Assembly: GCF_000317045.1 (NCBI RefSeq)
Contig: NC_019703.1
Coordinates: forward strand, 2,964,501 to 3,028,500
From: Geitlerinema sp. PCC 7407
Lineage (GTDB): Bacteria > Cyanobacteriota > Cyanobacteriia > PCC-7407
Direction of reading: 5' to 3'
Length of the DNA: 64,000 bases
The notes below the pieces were generated by a model. It was not told the DNA's origin, ran no database searches, and was given only the letters and a program-made list of their open reading frames with translations. Position numbers and translations under genes: made by a program. Below, piece by piece: positions 51,299-61,861 of the stretch (the first letter of the stretch is position 1; each line of letters opens with the position of its first letter).

Positions 51299-52528
51299 AT
51301 GGCTAAGGAACGCCCACCCCTAGAAGAAATGACTCTGCGGCAGCTGCGCAGGGTAGCCAGTGAGTACGGGATTTCCCGCTATAGCCGCATGCGGAAGTCC
51401 CAGCTTTTGGCATCGATTCAAGAAGTTCAGCGAACCAAGTTTTCCCTCAGTCCATCTCGTACGCTGGAGGCGCAGGAAGAAGTGGAAGCAGCAAAGTTTG
51501 AACTCGGGCAAGAAGACCGTACTGGCGGAGAACTGTCTTCGGTTGATGAAGGATTGGCGGATCTCCCCTCGGGCTACGGCGAAAGCCGCATTGTCCTCCT
51601 ACCTCGGGATCCGCAGTGGGCTTACGCCTACTGGGATGTGCCCAACGAGCACAAGGAAGACGCTCGTCGCCAGGGCGGATTGCAGCTGGCGCTGCGGCTG
51701 TACGACGTGACGGATATCAACCTAGAGCACCAGAGCCCCCACAGCCTGCAAGAGTATCCTTGCGATGAGCTGGCTCGGGAGTGGTACCTGCCGGTTCCGG
51801 TGAGCGATCGCGACTATGCGATCGACATTGGCTATCGCTGCGCAGACGGTCGCTGGCTGGTCTTGGCGCGATCGCTGCCTGTTCACATTCCGCCGGTGTA
51901 CCCCTCCGACTGGATCGAGGACAACTTCATCACCATCAACTGGGACGAAGAGCTGCGCGGCAAGAAATTCTTCGAGCTGGTTCCTCCCAGCAAGAAGCCC
52001 GCACCGGTGGCTGGCGACAGCCCCCTCTACGAAAAGATCTTCGGCATGGCCCAAGGCGCCGAGGCTCAGCGAGTGGCCGGTTCCCTCTTCGGCTCCATGC
52101 AGCACGTGGCGGGCTCGGTGGTCAGCTCCTACGTCTTCCCGTCCGGCGTGGGAATGTGGGCGCTGCCGACGGAGTCTGGCATGGGCCTGACGATGTCCGG
52201 CGCTGGCATGTCCGGCGTTGGCTTCTCGGCCTCGATGCCGCCCATTCGTCCCCGCAAATTCTGGCTGGTGGCCGATGCTGAGCTGATTGTCTACGGCGCG
52301 ACGGAGCCTGACGCGACTGTCACCATTGGCGGTCAGCCGATCAAGCTCAATCCCGACGGGACTTTCCGCTTCCAGATGTCCTTCCAAGACGGCCTGATCG
52401 ACTACCCGATCATGGCGGTGGCGGCCGATGGCGAGCAGACCCGCTCTATCCATATGAAGTTCAACCGCGAGACGCCCTCTCGCAACACGAACACCAAGGC
52501 AGAAGCGGTCGAGGAGTGGCTCGTTTAG
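51299..52528 (+). CDS. DUF4912 protein with N-terminal Rho_N/SAP-like domain
   Basis: This 409-aa protein has an N-terminal Rho_N/SAP-like helix-extended-helix (about 8-45, EEMTLRQLRRVASEYGISRY, RMRKSQLLASI). The DUF4912 domain (about 95-215) has RDPQWAYAYWDVPNEH and LARSLPVHIPPVYPSDWIE. A Gly/Met/Ser-rich stretch (about 285-315) precedes a C-terminal Ig-like beta domain (about 325-395, ELIVYGATEPDATVTIGGQP). The Rho_N part suggests nucleic acid binding; overall function is unknown. It is conserved in cyanobacteria. ATG 51299 is the natural start. Confidence 0.86.
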   Translation: MAKERPPLEEMTLRQLRRVASEYGISRYSRMRKSQLLASIQEVQRTKFSLSPSRTLEAQEEVEAAKFELGQEDRTGGELSSVDEGLADLPSGYGESRIVLLPRDPQWAYAYWDVPNEHKEDARRQGGLQLALRLYDVTDINLEHQSPHSLQEYPCDELAREWYLPVPVSDRDYAIDIGYRCADGRWLVLARSLPVHIPPVYPSDWIEDNFITINWDEELRGKKFFELVPPSKKPAPVAGDSPLYEKIFGMAQGAEAQRVAGSLFGSMQHVAGSVVSSYVFPSGVGMWALPTESGMGLTMSGAGMSGVGFSASMPPIRPRKFWLVADAELIVYGATEPDATVTIGGQPIKLNPDGTFRFQMSFQDGLIDYPIMAVAADGEQTRSIHMKFNRETPSRNTNTKAEAVEEWLV

Positions 52529-52576
52529 GTCTCTCGACGGTCTTGCACATCAGATTGAAGTAGCCATAGCAAACAG

Positions 52577-52601
52577 CCTCCGGTTTTCGCCGGAGGTTTT
52601 T
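52577..52601 (+). terminator. Rho-independent terminator
   Basis: A 7-bp stem CCTCCGG/CCGGAGG (52577-52583 with 52590-52596) has loop TTTTCG followed by five T. It ends the DUF4912 gene. Confidence 0.85.
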
Positions 52602-52761
52602 GTTTAGGGTGATCTGGCGTCTCGGGCAACAAAGGGCGATCGCCCCCAGTCTAAAACCCCAGTGCCTCAGGCCGCGAGGCCCAGAGTTTCGCTTCTGGCG
52701 GATTCCCTTTCGATTCGAAATTTGATTGTATTTAAGAGTGTTAGCAGCGTGGTGCGACCGA

Positions 52762-53907
52762 GTGAATAAAATTCCACCTCTGGATTTAACCCAGCAATAT
52801 CAGCAAATTGAGGCTGACGTTAGCAAGGCCGTGTTGGCAGTCTTGGCCTCGGGACAGTACATCGGCGGTCCCCAGGTTCAGCAGTTTGAGACCCAATTCG
52901 CAGAGTACATCGGCACCCGCCATGCCGTGGTCTGCAACTCCGGCACCGATGCGCTGTATCTGGCGATGCGGGCTCTGGATATTGGTCCGGGAGACGAGGT
53001 GATCACCACGCCCTTTACCTTTGTGGCGACGGCGGAAACCATTAGCGCCGTGGGCGCGACGCCGGTTTTTGTGGACGTTGATCCCCTGACCTTCAACATC
53101 GATGCTGACCAGGTCGCGGCGGCGATCACCGACAAGACTCGGGCGGTGATTCCGGTGCATTTGTTTGGCTATCCGGCGGATATGACGCGGCTGATGGCCG
53201 TGGCCGAAGCCCACGGTTTGACGGTGATCGAGGACTGCGCCCAGGCCACGGGCGCCCAGTGGCAGGGCCAAAAGGTCGGCGCGATCGGCCACGTCGGCTG
53301 TTTTAGCTTCTTCCCCACCAAGAACCTGGGGGCCTGCGGCGATGGCGGGGCAATCACCACCAATGATCCGGAGCTGGTGGGGCGGCTGCGATCGCTGCGG
53401 GAGCACGGCCAGCGCCAGCGCTATCTCCACGACGAGGTGGGGGTCAACAGCCGCCTGGACGCTGTGCAGGCCGTGATTTTGCAGATCAAGCTGCGCCATC
53501 TCGACACCTGGAATCAGCAGCGCCACGCCGTCGCCGAGCGCTATCACCAGCTTTTGGCGCCAGTCCCAGATGTTGTGGTGCCTCAGGTCGCGACCCAGGG
53601 GCGCTGCGTCTGGAACCAGTACACCGTGAGGATTGTGCATCCAGCAGCAGCTGATCTCCAGGCGCGGCGCGATCGCCGCGACGCCGTGCGCCAGTTCTTG
53701 CAGGATCAGGGGGTCAGTTCCATGGTCTACTACCCAATCCCGCTGCACCTGCAGCCGGTGTACCAGTCTCTGGGCTACCGCGAAGGCCAGCTGCCGGTGG
53801 CGGAGCGGCTGGCCTGTGAAGTCCTGTCGCTGCCGATGTTTCCCGAGCTGCCGCCCGAGGCACAGGCCCAGGTCGTCCACGCCCTCAAGGACGCGATCGC
53901 CCTCTAA
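52762..53907 (+). CDS. DegT/DnrJ/EryC1/StrS-family sugar aminotransferase
   Basis: This 381-aa PLP enzyme has NSGTDALYLAMRALDIGPGD (PLP phosphate cup), Asp158 in IEDCAQATGA and Schiff-base Lys187 in FFPTKNLGACGDGGA. NSRLDAVQAVILQIKLRHL and a C-terminal FQPVY/YPIPLHLQPVYQSLGY block follow. The family transfers an amino group to keto-sugars on nucleotides for surface polysaccharides or antibiotics. No other sugar genes flank it, so the product is unknown. GTG 52762 begins the family-typical N-terminus; a TTG at 52726 is in frame. Confidence 0.9.
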   Translation: MNKIPPLDLTQQYQQIEADVSKAVLAVLASGQYIGGPQVQQFETQFAEYIGTRHAVVCNSGTDALYLAMRALDIGPGDEVITTPFTFVATAETISAVGATPVFVDVDPLTFNIDADQVAAAITDKTRAVIPVHLFGYPADMTRLMAVAEAHGLTVIEDCAQATGAQWQGQKVGAIGHVGCFSFFPTKNLGACGDGGAITTNDPELVGRLRSLREHGQRQRYLHDEVGVNSRLDAVQAVILQIKLRHLDTWNQQRHAVAERYHQLLAPVPDVVVPQVATQGRCVWNQYTVRIVHPAAADLQARRDRRDAVRQFLQDQGVSSMVYYPIPLHLQPVYQSLGYREGQLPVAERLACEVLSLPMFPELPPEAQAQVVHALKDAIAL

Positions 53908-53940
53908 AGCGTCTCGGTTCGCACCTCCGCTCCTTCTCAA

Positions 53941-53973
53941 AAAGCAGTCTGCAGCTTCTGCGGGCTGCTTTTG
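53941..53973 (+). terminator. Rho-independent terminator
   Basis: AAAGCAGTCTGCAG (53941-53954) pairs with CTGCGGGCTGCTTT (53958-53971) with G-T wobbles and a 3-nt loop; T tract follows. It lies after the DegT-family gene. Confidence 0.7.
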
Positions 53974-54534
53974 TTGATCAGGCGCGTCTAAAACGGCACC
54001 AGAAAATAATTTTTGTAAAGCTTTGACGGCGATCGCAGGTCGTAAACCCCAAAAGGATCAAGGCAAACAGCGCTAGAAATGAGCGCTTTCTACAATCTCC
54101 AAAAGAAAAAGCGCCATTCTCGCAATCAAGCGCTTTTTACTTCTCTGGAAACGTCTAAAAGAAGCCGTATTTCTGAAGAAAAAGCACTGCTTTCAAGTAG
54201 CGAAGACCAGCTCCAAACCCAGGGCTTATTTACAAAAAATTAACGATCAGTCGGCCCTTTAGTGAAATATTTTGTATTTTCTTATACTATAGTTAATGAA
54301 AAGATAAAAACCTGTGAATTTAGGCAAACTAATGCCTTGGAAGCATCATAACTCTTTGCTCCTTGGCCCCATCTCAGGTCTTTCTTTTGAATTCTTCAGT
54401 GATCTCAACAGTGATTTCAACTTTTGTGCAGAGGCACCTCTCCCAAGGCCAGTCACTGCTCTCTCGCTCCGGCGGCTTCGAGATCGCTGCGGATCGCCTG
54501 ATTCCGTCGTCAAAACCTCATTACGAAGGCAAGT
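53974..54534. other. AT-rich intergenic region, no gene seen
   Basis: About 560 bp upstream of the UbiB-family gene. A TATACT at about 54287-54292 in an AT-rich stretch could be a -10 box, but no -35 is clear. Short plus-strand frames here have no support. Confidence 0.5.
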
Positions 54535-56274
54535 GTGAGCGTGATTCGGCAACAAACGGTTTCTTCAGCCCAGACCCTTGACTTCCCTTTGCAGCGCTAC
54601 GATGCTGCTGCGATCGCCCGCTACTATCGCTCCCGCCCCTGGGAAATTATCGGGCGCGCCCTTACGATCATTTTCTCCTTCCTCAACTTTTTAGCGGGGA
54701 TTCAGTGGGACAAATGGCGTCACCAAGAAGAAGCCAACAAGTTCAAACGCGCCTCACAGCTGCGCCAGATTTTGACCCGGCTCGGCCCCACCTTCATCAA
54801 AGTTGGTCAGGCTCTCTCGACGCGGCCAGACCTCATTCGGCCGGATTTTCTCGAAGAGCTGATCAAGCTACAAGACCAGCTGCCTCCCTTCCCCACTGAG
54901 ACCGCCTTTGCAATCATTGAGGCGGAGCTCGGCCAGCCGGTCCACCAGATTTATCGCGATATTTCTCCCGAACCCGTCGCGGCAGCCAGTCTAGGCCAGG
55001 TTTATCACGCCTATCTCGCCACCGGCGAAGAAGTGGCCGTCAAGGTTCAGCGGCCCAATCTGCTGCCGGTCCTGACCCGCGATTTGTTCCTGATGCGCTG
55101 GGCCGCCAGCTGGCTCGCGCCCTGGCTGCCCCTGAATCTCGGCCACGACCTGACCCTGATCGTTGATGAGTTTGGCACCAAGCTGTTTGAGGAGGTCGAC
55201 TACCTCAACGAGGGCCGCAACGCTGAGCGCTTTGCCGAAAACTTCCGCGAAACTGCCTGCGTCAAGGTTCCAGCCATCTATTGGCGCTATGCCAGCCAAC
55301 ACGTCCTGACTCTCGAGTGGATCCACGGCTTCAAGCTCGCGGGAACCGAGTGCCTGAAGCGAGCGGACACCATCGACACCGATGCAGTGATTCGCATCGG
55401 CGTTACCACCGGTTTACAGCAGCTTCTGGAGTTTGGCTTTTTTCACGCAGACCCCCATCCGGGCAACCTGTTCGCCCTCGAAGATGGCCGCATGGCCTAC
55501 ATTGACTTCGGGATGATGGACCAGCTAGACGAAGAAACCAAGGAAGCCTTGGTGGACTCAGTCGTGCACCTGATCAACCGAGACTACGTGGAGCTGGCCA
55601 AGGACTTCGTCAAGCTGGGCTTCCTGACGCCGGACGTTGACATTATGCCTATCGTGCCGGCGCTGGAGTCGGTCCTGGGCGACGTGATGGGCGAGAGCGT
55701 CGGTAATTTTAACTTCAAGACCATTACCGATCGCTTCTCGGACTTGATGTATGAATATCCCTTCCGAGTCCCTGCAAAGTTTGCGCTGATCATTCGGTCT
55801 TTGGTCACGCAGGAGGGTTTGGCCCTTAGCCTCAATCCCGACTTCAAGATTGTCGAGATTGCCTATCCCTACGTGGCCCAGCGGCTGCTGAAGGGAGAAT
55901 CACCGGCTTTGCGGCGTCGCCTAGTGGAGGTGCTGTTCAAGGACGGCCGCTTCTGCTGGGATCGCCTGGAAAACCTGATTGCGATCGCCCAGTCTGACCA
56001 AAGCTTTGATTTGCTGCCCACGGCTCAGCTCGGCTTGCAGTACCTGATGTCCGAGGAAGGCCAGTTTCTCCGCCGTCAGCTTTTGCTGGCGCTCACCGAG
56101 GACGATCGCCTGCACACAGAGCAGGTTCAGCGGCTCTGGCGCCTGGTCAAAGACGATCTCCAGCCCGCTCGCCTCTGGGACGTTGCAGTAGGCGCTCTGA
56201 CGGAGTTTTCCCTCGAAAGTGCGGCTTCGTTGTTTCCGCCCGTGGCTGCGCTGACGACCTCCCCAAGAGACTAA
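54535..56274 (+). CDS. ABC1/UbiB-family (AarF) atypical kinase-like protein
   Basis: This 579-aa protein carries the KxGQ motif in TFIKVGQALSTRPDLIRPDF (about 85-104) that marks ABC1/UbiB proteins. An Ala-rich loop replaces the P-loop (PVAAASLGQVYHA), the VAIK-like lysine is in VAVKVQRP, FFHADPHPGNLFAL is the catalytic-loop block, and YIDFGMMDQL is the DFG-like block. A C-terminal helix array (about 400-575) completes it. Members support quinone or prenyl-lipid metabolism with ATPase activity. GTG 54535 lies just after AAGG; cyanobacteria usually have several paralogues. Confidence 0.92.
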   Translation: MSVIRQQTVSSAQTLDFPLQRYDAAAIARYYRSRPWEIIGRALTIIFSFLNFLAGIQWDKWRHQEEANKFKRASQLRQILTRLGPTFIKVGQALSTRPDLIRPDFLEELIKLQDQLPPFPTETAFAIIEAELGQPVHQIYRDISPEPVAAASLGQVYHAYLATGEEVAVKVQRPNLLPVLTRDLFLMRWAASWLAPWLPLNLGHDLTLIVDEFGTKLFEEVDYLNEGRNAERFAENFRETACVKVPAIYWRYASQHVLTLEWIHGFKLAGTECLKRADTIDTDAVIRIGVTTGLQQLLEFGFFHADPHPGNLFALEDGRMAYIDFGMMDQLDEETKEALVDSVVHLINRDYVELAKDFVKLGFLTPDVDIMPIVPALESVLGDVMGESVGNFNFKTITDRFSDLMYEYPFRVPAKFALIIRSLVTQEGLALSLNPDFKIVEIAYPYVAQRLLKGESPALRRRLVEVLFKDGRFCWDRLENLIAIAQSDQSFDLLPTAQLGLQYLMSEEGQFLRRQLLLALTEDDRLHTEQVQRLWRLVKDDLQPARLWDVAVGALTEFSLESAASLFPPVAALTTSPRD

Positions 56275-56744
56275 GCAGCAAGCCACGCTGAGCAGAAGTA
56301 TTTCGCTGCTTTCACTTTGCGACGGAATTGGGCGCTTACTTCTAGGTCTAGGGCGCTTCGGGGATCTGCAATCAGGCTTTGGTGATGCCGGAAGCGATCG
56401 CGGAGATCCTCCCAAGAGCAGCCTCAAGCAGCAAGAGACAGGCAGAAGCGCGCTACGCAATCTCGGCAAAATCGACATCTTGTAGAATGAGCTTGATGCT
56501 GAAACCAGGATAGGGATTGTCGAATCCTGGCTCCAAAGCTTTCCAAGGCTGTTTGTCTAGATTTTGTTTTGGGCAAACACTCAGCAAGTGGCCTGTCGCG
56601 GCGTTTTGGCCGCAGGTTCGTCCCAGCGTAAAGGGCCTGGACCTGAGATACAGGCAGTCTTTGGAGCGATCCAAACAATCTCCAGCGCGATCGCCCGGTG
56701 CTGAGCTGGAGTGAATATCAACCTCAGGATTCAAGGAGTACCTT
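56275..56744. other. Intergenic region, no gene seen
   Basis: About 470 bp. A short inverted repeat CCAGGAT/ATCCTGG (56505-56511 with 56524-56530) lacks a T tract. Minus-strand frames here are shadows without support. Confidence 0.5.
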
Positions 56745-57116
56745 GTGCAATTTTATTTAGAACCGCCTTATTTCTTGCTGGTCGCTGGCCTGTTCATCGG
56801 CGTCACGTCCGGCGTCGCCTTTGAAGCCACGCTCAAGGAGCTGGTGCAGGAGTGGTATCGCCAGCGCTCTAGCCGCACCCTGGCCACGATGCAGGGCTCT
56901 CACTTGCAAGTGCCCTATTTGGGGATTGCGATCGGGATTGCGCTCTTTTTGGGCTCTGGCCTAGAAATTTTCGGGTTTTCCCGCTTTCTGTCCTACGCAG
57001 TGGCGCTGCCGCTGACGGTGCTGACGGCGTGGCTCGTGTGGTCTCAGCTCGGCAAAATTCTTGTTCAGCTGGAGCGGGGCGGCTCTAAGGCGATCGATCT
57101 AGACTCCATCGGGTAA
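56745..57116 (+). CDS. Small conserved membrane protein of unknown function
   Basis: This 123-aa protein has about three membrane segments (about 9-27, 57-75, 80-102) and a short charged tail. AAGGAG 6 nt before GTG 56745 makes it a well-supported gene. The family is not recognised. It lies upstream of a strong terminator and shares no operon with secA, which is convergent. Confidence 0.7.
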   Translation: MQFYLEPPYFLLVAGLFIGVTSGVAFEATLKELVQEWYRQRSSRTLATMQGSHLQVPYLGIAIGIALFLGSGLEIFGFSRFLSYAVALPLTVLTAWLVWSQLGKILVQLERGGSKAIDLDSIG

Positions 57117-57176
57117 ATCCAGCGCCATCTAGCGATCGCCCTGTTGCCGTTTTATTGTTGCGACAAGCTTGATGGT

Positions 57177-57205
57177 AGCCCGCTGATCGGATCAGCGGGC
57201 TTTTT
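57177..57205 (+). terminator. Rho-independent terminator
   Basis: A perfect stem AGCCCGCTGA/TCAGCGGGCT (57177-57186 with 57192-57201) has a 5-nt loop followed by five T. It ends the small membrane protein gene. Confidence 0.9.
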
Positions 57206-57299
57206 GCTGGCGATCGCCCCCGCAAAGCGCAAAGGCGCACCAATCAAGCTGAAGATTGATACGCCTTGAATTTAGAACGCTAGAGGGCGATCGCGAGAC

Positions 57300-60095
57300 C
57301 TAGACCATCTCAGAAGTAGCCTGGGTAGCGGGCTGCACCTGAGGCTGGAACTGGAAGAGCGAGTAGACCACGTCGCGGCGGATATTGGTCATCATGTCCA
57401 AGAAGAGCTCATAGCCCTCACTCTTGTACTCGATGAGCGGATCGCGCTGGCCATAGCCCCGCAGACCCACAGACTCTCGCAGGGCATCCATCTGCTGGAG
57501 GTGCTCACGCCAGAGGGTATCAATGCGCTGGAGGATAAAGAATCGCTCCGCTTGGCGCATCAGACCCGGCTGAATTTGATCGATTTGCGCTTCCTTGAGG
57601 TCGTAGGCAATGCGGACCTGCTCATGGAGGAAGGTCTTGATCTCATTGACCGAGAAGTCCTCAAGCTGGGCGGGCTCGAGATCCGACAGCAGGTAGACAA
57701 ACTCTTTCACCTTGTTTACGAGGTTGGGCAGATCCCACTCGTCCGGCGGCAGTTCTGGGTTGACGTAGGCGTCCACAATGTCGCTCATCGTCTTCTCAGC
57801 GTAGGTAATGACCTGCTCCTTAAGGTCTTGCCCCTCAAGGACGCGTCGCCGCTCGGCATAGATTGCTCGACGCTGGTTGTTCATCACCTCGTCGTACTCA
57901 AAGACCTGCTTTCGAATGTCGTAGTAGTAGGTCTCGACCTTGCGCTGAGCCCCTTCGAGGGAGCGCGTCAGCATGCCCGATTCGATGGGCATGTCTTCTT
58001 CGACGCGGAAGGCATTCATGAAGCCAGCCACGCGATCGCCACCGAAGATGCGCAGCAGGTTATCTTGCAGGCTCAAGAAGAACTTGGTAGAGCCCGGGTC
58101 TCCCTGGCGGCCAGCCCGACCGCGCAGCTGGTTGTCAATGCGGCGCGACTCGTGGCGTTCAGTCCCGATGACGTACAGACCCCCGCGCTGGACAACCGCC
58201 TCATGCTCGGTGCTGGTAAAGCGCTCGTACTCGTGACGAACCGCGTTGTAGGCGTCGCGAATGTGCTGAATGACGGGGTTCTGGGTGGGGGCCTTCTCAG
58301 AAGCGACCGCGATGAGGTCTTCGGCCTCCAGTTCAGGCAGCGATCGCTCCCCGTGCTGCTTCACCGCAAACTCCACCGCATCCTTCAACTGCTGCTCGAT
58401 TTCCTTGGGCAGGTCGTTCGGGAAAATATCCGGCGAGGCTTTCCAGGTTTTCACCTTGGCGGCGGTCCCTGCGAAGCCCTGGCCACCGCTGCGGCCAGCG
58501 CCCGCTCCCGGAACCCGCATCACGCCAAATTCATCCTCGTCTTCGGGCTTCACGATGCGAGGCATCAGGTACTCTCGCACCTTGAGGCGGGCCATGTACT
58601 CGGCGTTACCGCCGAGGATGATGTCGGTACCGCGACCGGCCATGTTGGTGGCGATGGTGACAGCGCCGCCGCGACCCGCCTGGGCCACGATCTCCGATTC
58701 CCGCTCCACGTTCTCAGGCTTGGCGTTGAGGAGGTTGTGAGGGACGTTGCGCTCGCGCAGCAGGGCCGAGAGAACCTCGGATTTCTCGACGCTGGTGGTG
58801 CCCACCAGGACCGGACGGCCTGCTTCGTGCATCTGGGCGCACTCATCGGCGATCGCCCGCCACTTCGCCTCTTCAGTCTTGTAGACCACGTCGGACAAAT
58901 CCTGACGCAGACGAGTCCGGTTGGTCGGAATAATGGTGACTTCGAGGTTGTAGATCTTCTCGAACTCTGCCTCCTCCGTCTTGGCCGTTCCCGTCATGCC
59001 CGCCAGCTTGGGATACAGCAGGAAGAAGTTCTGGTAGGTGATCGTCGCCAAGGTCTGGGTTTCAGGCTGGATCTCGACGCGCTCCTTGGCCTCAATGGCT
59101 TGGTGCAAGCCGTCGCTCCAGCGCCGCCCCGGCATGACGCGTCCTGTGAACTCGTCCACGATCACGACTTCATCGTTCCGGACGATGTAGTTCACGTCCT
59201 TGATAAAAAGTTCTTTTGCTTTAATGGCGTTGAAAACGTAGTGAGCCCAGGGATCTTTGGGGTCAAAGAGATCCTGAACGTTCAGTTCTCGCTCCGCCTT
59301 GATAAAGCCCTCATCCGTCAGCAAGACGTTGCGGGCTTTTTCGTCTACTTCGTAGTCTTCTTCGCTTTGTAGCGCCCGCGCGACCTCTGCCGCCCGCAGG
59401 TACTTCTCGCTGGGGCGCTCTACCTGACCGGAGATGATCAGGGGGGTGCGCGCTTCGTCTACCAGGACGGAGTCCACTTCGTCGATGACGCAGTAGTTGA
59501 AGGGGCGCTGCACCACATCGGCCATGGAGGTGGCCATGTTGTCGCGCAGATAGTCAAAGCCGATTTCGCTGTTGGTGGCGTAGGTGATGTCGCAGTCGTA
59601 GTTGCGCTTGCGCTCGGCGGGGTTCATGCCCTGCTGGATCAGACCCACGCTCAGGCCCAAGAAGCGGTGGACCTGGCCCATCCATTCGGCGTCCCGGCGC
59701 GCCAGGTAGTCGTTGACGGTGACGACGTGGACACCTTTGCCGCTGATGGCGTTGAGGTAGGCCGGCAGGGTTGCCACGAGGGTTTTGCCTTCACCGGTTT
59801 TCATTTCGGCGATCTGGCCATCGTGGAGGACCATGGCACCGATCATCTGCACGTCAAAGTGCCGCATTCCTAGGACTCGCTTGGCCGCTTCGCGCACGAC
59901 GGCGAAGGCTTCGGGCAGGATGTCATCCAGGCTCTCGCCCTTCTCTAGGCGCTGCTTAAATTCTCCAGTTTTGGCCTGTAGCTCTGAGTCCGAGAGTACT
60001 TTGATTTCGTCCTCAAGGAGGTTAATCTCCGTCACAATCGGTTGATATTTTTTGAGCTTGCGTGCGTTGGGGTCACCCAGCAGTCGTTTCAGCAT
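57300..60095 (-). CDS. secA: Preprotein translocase ATPase SecA
   Basis: This 931-aa motor drives proteins through SecYEG in plasma and thylakoid membranes. Walker A is [14 protein letters not shown] (GEGKT at 101-105), the DEAD-like box is [25 protein letters not shown], and the conserved [13 protein letters not shown] and [14 protein letters not shown] blocks are present. An insertion of about 80 residues near 525-605 ([18 protein letters not shown]) is common in cyanobacterial SecA. The C-terminal zinc-binding tail is missing, as is usual in this phylum. ATG 60095 begins [13 protein letters not shown]; the longer frame is upstream non-coding sequence. Confidence 0.97.
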   Translation of the reverse strand: MLKRLLGDPNARKLKKYQPIVTEINLLEDEIKVLSDSELQAKTGEFKQRLEKGESLDDILPEAFAVVREAAKRVLGMRHFDVQMIGAMVLHDGQIAEMKTGEGKTLVATLPAYLNAISGKGVHVVTVNDYLARRDAEWMGQVHRFLGLSVGLIQQGMNPAERKRNYDCDITYATNSEIGFDYLRDNMATSMADVVQRPFNYCVIDEVDSVLVDEARTPLIISGQVERPSEKYLRAAEVARALQSEEDYEVDEKARNVLLTDEGFIKAERELNVQDLFDPKDPWAHYVFNAIKAKELFIKDVNYIVRNDEVVIVDEFTGRVMPGRRWSDGLHQAIEAKERVEIQPETQTLATITYQNFFLLYPKLAGMTGTAKTEEAEFEKIYNLEVTIIPTNRTRLRQDLSDVVYKTEEAKWRAIADECAQMHEAGRPVLVGTTSVEKSEVLSALLRERNVPHNLLNAKPENVERESEIVAQAGRGGAVTIATNMAGRGTDIILGGNAEYMARLKVREYLMPRIVKPEDEDEFGVMRVPGAGAGRSGGQGFAGTAAKVKTWKASPDIFPNDLPKEIEQQLKDAVEFAVKQHGERSLPELEAEDLIAVASEKAPTQNPVIQHIRDAYNAVRHEYERFTSTEHEAVVQRGGLYVIGTERHESRRIDNQLRGRAGRQGDPGSTKFFLSLQDNLLRIFGGDRVAGFMNAFRVEEDMPIESGMLTRSLEGAQRKVETYYYDIRKQVFEYDEVMNNQRRAIYAERRRVLEGQDLKEQVITYAEKTMSDIVDAYVNPELPPDEWDLPNLVNKVKEFVYLLSDLEPAQLEDFSVNEIKTFLHEQVRIAYDLKEAQIDQIQPGLMRQAERFFILQRIDTLWREHLQQMDALRESVGLRGYGQRDPLIEYKSEGYELFLDMMTNIRRDVVYSLFQFQPQVQPATQATSEMV

Positions 60096-60323
60096 GGCAG
60101 GAGCGGAGAAGGTTAGCGTCCGAGAAATGCAACAAGGGGTTCGACAATGAGCGTTAGAGGCGCGGCTTCTCGGGGAAGAGAAAGGCGATCGCATTGACCC
60201 AAACCCACAGTCGAGCCGAAGCCTCAGAAAGCGCTAAAAGCGTTATCGTCTGGACGGCTGACTGTAAGTTCATCCTATCACTTTGCTCCGTGGGCAAAGG
60301 CGGGATTCCCGTATCTCAACCGG

Positions 60324-60893
60324 TTAGGGCTCGGCTTGGGCGTCTGCGAGGCGACGGAAGTTGAAGTCGCTGACGCCTGGATGACAGCTTACGCAGCCCG
60401 TGAGGGTGACGGGGCGGGGCAGATCGACGGTGGGATGGAGGGCTTTGAAGTAGCGCGATCGCTCGAGGCGGTAGGGGACTTCTTCGCCTTCTTTGAGGGG
60501 GCGCGAGAAGATCTGAAGGTAGTTCCAAATCAGCAGCCGGCCCGGATCGACTGGGGGGGTGATTTGCTGGCCGTAGTGCTGGGGATCTTGGAGCAGTCGT
60601 CGCCAGGTTTCTGTGGGCAGGACCGCCGGGGGAATCGCGATGTGACAGCTGCTGCAATTTTCGAGGTAGAGCTGCTGGCCAAGCTGATGGACGGGCGGGA
60701 CGGGGTCGACGGTGCCAATGGCGGCTGGCGCTTCGCTGGGGAGGGTGGGGGTTTGGCTGTAGGCGCTGAGGGATAGAGCCCAGCCAATGCAGGCACTCCA
60801 GAAGGCAAGGAGAACCATGAGAACGACGGGCGATCGCCGTTTTCGCCGCGGTAGGCGGGTCGGGGAGGGGGTGTGCTGGGGTGCCTTATCCAT
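60324..60893 (-). CDS. Membrane-anchored diheme cytochrome c
   Basis: This 189-aa protein has an N-terminal basic stretch, one membrane segment (about 24-45) and two c-type heme sites, Cys80-Ser-Ser-Cys83-His84 and Cys167-Val-Ser-Cys170-His171. Between them lies WRRLLQDPQHYGQQ. It matches the cyanobacterial DHC family. Its electron partners are unknown. It is separate from secA by 230 bp. Confidence 0.9.
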   Translation of the reverse strand: MDKAPQHTPSPTRLPRRKRRSPVVLMVLLAFWSACIGWALSLSAYSQTPTLPSEAPAAIGTVDPVPPVHQLGQQLYLENCSSCHIAIPPAVLPTETWRRLLQDPQHYGQQITPPVDPGRLLIWNYLQIFSRPLKEGEEVPYRLERSRYFKALHPTVDLPRPVTLTGCVSCHPGVSDFNFRRLADAQAEP

Positions 60894-61337
60894 GGAGTGC
60901 CGGGTATTTCAAAAGAGCGAGGTGCTAGAGCGCGGAGGGCCGGAGCAACAGAACCAACGTGGTTTTGCTGCCGTTTTCTATGATCTCCGATCGGGCGGCT
61001 CGGCTACAAGGACGGGTGGGGCCAAGGGGAGTTCCGGGAAGGGCGATCGCAGAAACGATCGGGCAGCCGAGAGTTCAGCGCGGTGAATTTCTTCAGCTAT
61101 TTCTCTGGTGGCTTTTAAGGTTTGGAGTTGTTTTTAAAGGGTGACAAAAGTGTGGAAACGCTCTGTCGAAGACTGGGTCTATGCATTACTGTTGAACGAA
61201 AGCCAACTAACTTAACAGTCAGTCACATCCCCCAAATCCCGGGCTCGACGCCCTTGTTCTAGCAGGCCAGCGAGAGCGCTGACTGACTGATCCAGTCCAC
61301 TTTGACGCCAGCGACGATGCTGGAGGAACCGACCAAT
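60894..61337. other. Intergenic region with a 10-bp inverted repeat
   Basis: No gene is seen. CAGTCAGTCA (61216-61225) and TGACTGACTG (61280-61289) form an exact inverted repeat 54 nt apart, upstream of the acetyltransferase gene. It could be a protein-binding site or chance. The left side holds the cytochrome gene promoter. Confidence 0.5.
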
Positions 61338-61796
61338 ATGGATTGCCGCCACATTCAGTTTTGCGATCGCAAGGAGCGAATTGATCTAGAGCAGCTTCGC
61401 TCTTTGTTTGATTTGGCTGCCTTTTGGGCGAAGGGGCGACGACTGGAGGATTTGGCCACGGCGATCGCCTTTAGTGAGCCGGTGATTGGGGTGTGGGATG
61501 GCGATCGCCTGATTGGCTTCGCGCGGGCCACCTCTGACGGGATTTATCGAGCCATGATCTGGGATGTGGTGATTCATCCGGATTATCAGGGCGCGGGCCT
61601 CGGGCGCAAGCTGGTGGAGACGGTGCTGAGCCACCCTCGCCTAAGCCGGGTGGAGCGCGTATACCTCACCACCACCAATCAGCAAGCTTTTTACGAGCGG
61701 ATCGGCTTCCAGCCCAATGGCTCGACCACCATGGTGCTGCACAACCAGCCGATGGATAGCCCTTGCCCAGCCTGGATGGCTGAGATCTCCCAGTAG
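61338..61796 (+). CDS. GNAT-family N-acetyltransferase (NSI/SNAT-like)
   Basis: This 152-aa protein has a GNAT core. VIGVWDGDRLIGFARATSDG and IWDVVIHPDYQGAGLGRKLV contain the acetyl-CoA loop Q-G-A-G-L-G. TTTNQQAFYERIGFQPN is the C-terminal block. The layout with RRLEDLATAIAFSEP is shared with chloroplast NSI/serotonin N-acetyltransferase-like proteins of cyanobacterial origin; the actual amine or protein lysine target is unknown. GGAGG 11 nt upstream favours ATG 61338; ATG 61317 is an alternative. Confidence 0.87.
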   Translation: MDCRHIQFCDRKERIDLEQLRSLFDLAAFWAKGRRLEDLATAIAFSEPVIGVWDGDRLIGFARATSDGIYRAMIWDVVIHPDYQGAGLGRKLVETVLSHPRLSRVERVYLTTTNQQAFYERIGFQPNGSTTMVLHNQPMDSPCPAWMAEISQ

Positions 61797-61861
61797 AAGC
61801 TGTCTAGGTGCAATGCGATCGACCCAGCCCCCGCCAGCAGTTCGCCTGCGGGGGCAGATCC

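Noticed and set aside
57501..59372. 623-codon plus-strand frame opposite secA
   Set aside because: Shadow of a GC-rich coding region; the minus strand encodes a textbook SecA.
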